Of a stretch of 6,636 nucleotides of DNA, positions 5,034 to 6,636 are shown in pieces. Where the stretch lies: the NCBI GenBank assembly GCA_035604635.1, contig DATNIC010000037.1, forward strand, positions 1-6,636. Direction: 5' to 3'. The stretch is from DATNIC01 sp035604635. GTDB taxonomy: Bacteria > Vulcanimicrobiota > Vulcanimicrobiia > Vulcanimicrobiales > Vulcanimicrobiaceae. How positions within the stretch are numbered: the first letter of the stretch is position 1; each line of letters opens with the position of its first letter. Below the pieces are notes generated by a model. The model searched no databases. It was not told the DNA's origin and worked only from the letters and a program-made list of their open reading frames with translations. The position numbers were made by a program, and so were the translations under genes.

Positions 5034-5999
5034 ATGCTCGAGAACCAGAGTCACGCGCGCATCGTCGCCATGGGCGTTGCCCTTGTGCTCGCTGGGGCCG
5101 GTGGCCGGGCGAACGTCGCGAGCGCGCAGTCCGATCAAGTGATTCACGTCGGCGTGAGCGCATTCGAGGCGCACGGCGACGTGTACTATGCCCAAGACCT
5201 CGGTCTCTTCAAGCGAGCAGGCCTCAACATCGAGGTGCAGCAGTACCAAGGCGGATCGATCGTCGTCGCAGCGATCGTCAGCGGCGCCTTGCAGATCGGT
5301 GCCGGAAGTCCGCTGCCCCTCGCGAGCGCCCGGAGTAGGGGACTCCCCGTCGTCCTGATCGCCCCGGGCTACATCTATGACGCAGCTGCGCCGTCGCCGA
5401 TCGACGCGCTTGTCGTTGCCGCAAATTCGCAGGCTCGAACCGGCAAGGACCTCAACGGCAAAACGATCGGAGTCACGGGGATTCGTTCGGTCGACCACAT
5501 CGCGGCCTTTGCTTGGATCGACCAGCACGGCGGCGATTCCAGCACGGTGAAAGTCGTCGAAGTGCCGCAGAGCGCGATGCCCGACGCGGTCGCCGAAGGC
5601 CGGGTAGACGCAGCGATGATCGGCGATCCGGCACTCTCTGCCGGGATAGATTCCGGCAAAGTGCGTATCCTCGGCAAAGCGTACGACGCGATTTCGAAGC
5701 GCTTCTTTGCCGCTGGCTGGTTTTCAACCGAAAGCTGGGCTGCAAAAAATCCGGAGATCGTTCGCAAGTTCACGGCCGCGATCAACGCGGCATCGACTTG
5801 GGCGGTCAGAAATCCGGAGCAAGCCGCGCTCGTCCTCCAAAAATACATGAAGGTTACGTTCTCGCGAGCGCATGAGTATCACGCTCGGGCGCTCGACCCG
5901 GCACTGATTCAGCCGCTCCTCGATGCCGCCTTGAAATACAAATTCCTCGATTCCATGAACGCAAACGACCTTATTTGGAAAGGCCAGCCCTCCCAATAG
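5034..5999 (+). CDS. ABC transporter periplasmic solute-binding protein, NMT1/SsuA/THI5-like
   Basis: The 321-residue product begins with a signal peptide (positive charge, then VAMGVALVLAGAGG, ending ANVASA before Gln32) without a lipobox, so it should be a soluble periplasmic protein. The mature part matches the NMT1/THI5-like group (taurine, sulfonate, nitrate, pyrimidine-type and aromatic-acid binders). It has IHVGVSAFEAHGDVYYAQDLGLFKRAGLNIEV (36-68), the helix GGSIVVAAIVSGALQIGAGS (73-92), the hinge strand KDLNGKTIGVTG (138-149), VAEGRVDAAMIGDPA (186-200), and the C-terminal helices beginning NPEIVRKFTAAINAASTWA. The ligand cannot be read from sequence. No permease or ATPase follows; instead a MetE-like gene starts nine bases downstream. 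The ATG at 5034 has only a weak ACGGA upstream. A GTG at 5016 with GGGGAAG some 13 bases upstream is an alternative that would add six residues to the signal peptide. An earlier in-frame codon at 4932 would overlap the divergent gene and is unlikely. Confidence 0.83.
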   Translation: MLENQSHARIVAMGVALVLAGAGGRANVASAQSDQVIHVGVSAFEAHGDVYYAQDLGLFKRAGLNIEVQQYQGGSIVVAAIVSGALQIGAGSPLPLASARSRGLPVVLIAPGYIYDAAAPSPIDALVVAANSQARTGKDLNGKTIGVTGIRSVDHIAAFAWIDQHGGDSSTVKVVEVPQSAMPDAVAEGRVDAAMIGDPALSAGIDSGKVRILGKAYDAISKRFFAAGWFSTESWAAKNPEIVRKFTAAINAASTWAVRNPEQAALVLQKYMKVTFSRAHEYHARALDPALIQPLLDAALKYKFLDSMNANDLIWKGQPSQ

Positions 6000-6008
6000 A
6001 GGACCACC

Positions 6009-6636
6009 ATGCGCCGCAGCACCGACCGGATCGTTACCACTCATACGGGCAGCCTGCCGCGCCCGCCGGAACTCGTCGCGATGTTGCGGGCCAAGGACTC
6101 GGGCCAGGCCTACGACGAGGCCGCGCTGGCAGCACGGGTTCGGGCGTCGGTGTTCGAGGTCGTCCGCAAGCAAGCCGCGACCGGCCTCGATGTCGTCGAC
6201 GACGGCGAGCACAGCAAGTCGACGTTCACCGCGTATCTTCGAACGCGCTTGAGCGGGCTGTCCCAAACCGAGCAGACGTATAACGCCGGCACGGCTTCGA
6301 CGCGCGACTACCTCGCATTCAAAGCTGCCTACGACGAGGCCGCCGTGATGCTCGCCGCCCGGCCGGTGACGCTGCGCAAGCCGCCGCGAGGGACGCGCAA
6401 CACGGCGTGCACCGGACCTCTGGAGTACGTCGGGCAAGCCGAGCTCGCGACCGATCTCGCTAATCTGGGGGCAGCTCTCGCAGAGGTCAAGGTCGAGGAG
6501 GGCTTCGTCACGGCGCTCTCGCCCAACAATCTCGAGACCGTGTACCGCAACGACTATTACGCGACCGAGGATGAATATCTGCGGGCCCTAGCCGACGCGA
6601 TGAACGTTGAGTATCGGGCGATCGTCGACGCCGGCT
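6009..6636 (+). CDS. MetE-like cobalamin-independent methionine synthase superfamily protein, N-terminal part
   Basis: The frame is open from this ATG to the window edge, giving 209 full codons of a longer protein. It starts MRRSTDRIVTTHTGSLPRPPEL, the hallmark opening of the short, single-barrel MetE-like (UROD/MetE superfamily) proteins annotated as methionine synthase II family or epoxyalkane:coenzyme M transferase-like. H12 is in the THTGS motif. Further family signatures are GLDVVDDGEHSKSTFTAYL (59-77), CTGPLEYVG, VKVEEGFVTALSP, NDYYATEDEYLRALADAM and EYRAIVDAG. Zn ligands of the family lie in the missing C-terminal part. Members transfer alkyl groups to thiols, but most of this subgroup is uncharacterised. 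AGAGGA overlaps the stop of the solute-binding-protein gene and lies five bases before the ATG, so the two genes are co-transcribed. A role in handling the imported compound, such as demethylation, is inference. Confidence 0.82.
   Translation, partial: MRRSTDRIVTTHTGSLPRPPELVAMLRAKDSGQAYDEAALAARVRASVFEVVRKQAATGLDVVDDGEHSKSTFTAYLRTRLSGLSQTEQTYNAGTASTRDYLAFKAAYDEAAVMLAARPVTLRKPPRGTRNTACTGPLEYVGQAELATDLANLGAALAEVKVEEGFVTALSPNNLETVYRNDYYATEDEYLRALADAMNVEYRAIVDAG

Noticed and set aside
4301..5338. Plus-strand open frame of about 345 codons over the propeller gene and into the binding-protein gene
   Set aside because: It runs antisense to the Asp-box gene and across the divergent start region. The translation is Arg/Pro-rich without domain signatures.

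Overview
The window is GC-rich bacterial DNA, packed with genes and with almost no intergenic space. Four of the nine genes encode proteins with N-terminal export segments or sit beside one, and the clear signal peptides (HbpS-like protein, solute-binding protein) lack a lipobox cysteine. A soluble, type I-processed binding protein suggests a cell with a periplasm. The gene content is that of a soil or environmental heterotroph degrading aromatic compounds. I cannot fix the phylum: a proteobacterium or an Eremiobacterota-like lineage would both fit, and this is only an impression.

The left block (1-3070, plus strand) looks like one catabolic operon. It holds the 3' part of a luciferase-like flavin monooxygenase, a gentisate 1,2-dioxygenase-like bicupin, a LigB-type (class III) extradiol dioxygenase, and a small exported GlcG/HbpS-family protein. 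Gaps are 31, 5 and 26 bases. The reading is that a flavin oxygenase hydroxylates an aromatic or heteroaromatic ring and one or both Fe(II) dioxygenases open a ring. The substrate is not identifiable from the sequence.

The middle block (3071-4966, minus strand) is a second operon read right to left: a BNR/Asp-box beta-propeller protein, a MoaD/ThiS-like ubiquitin-fold protein ending in Gly-Gly (4-base ATGA overlap), and a membrane-targeted or exported small antibiotic-biosynthesis-monooxygenase (ABM)-fold protein. It converges on the left operon with no spacer, the two stop codons forming TAGCTA.

The right block (5034-6636, plus strand) diverges from the middle block across a 67-base region. 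It encodes an NMT1/SsuA-like ABC transporter solute-binding protein and, 9 bases later, the first 209 codons of a MetE-like (cobalamin-independent methionine synthase superfamily) methyltransferase that runs off the window. No transporter permease or ATPase is visible.

No RNA genes, insertion sequences, CRISPR arrays or mobile-element signs were seen. The most unusual item is the translationally coupled propeller plus di-glycine ubiquitin-like pair. The next is the pairing of two mechanistically unrelated ring-cleavage dioxygenases.
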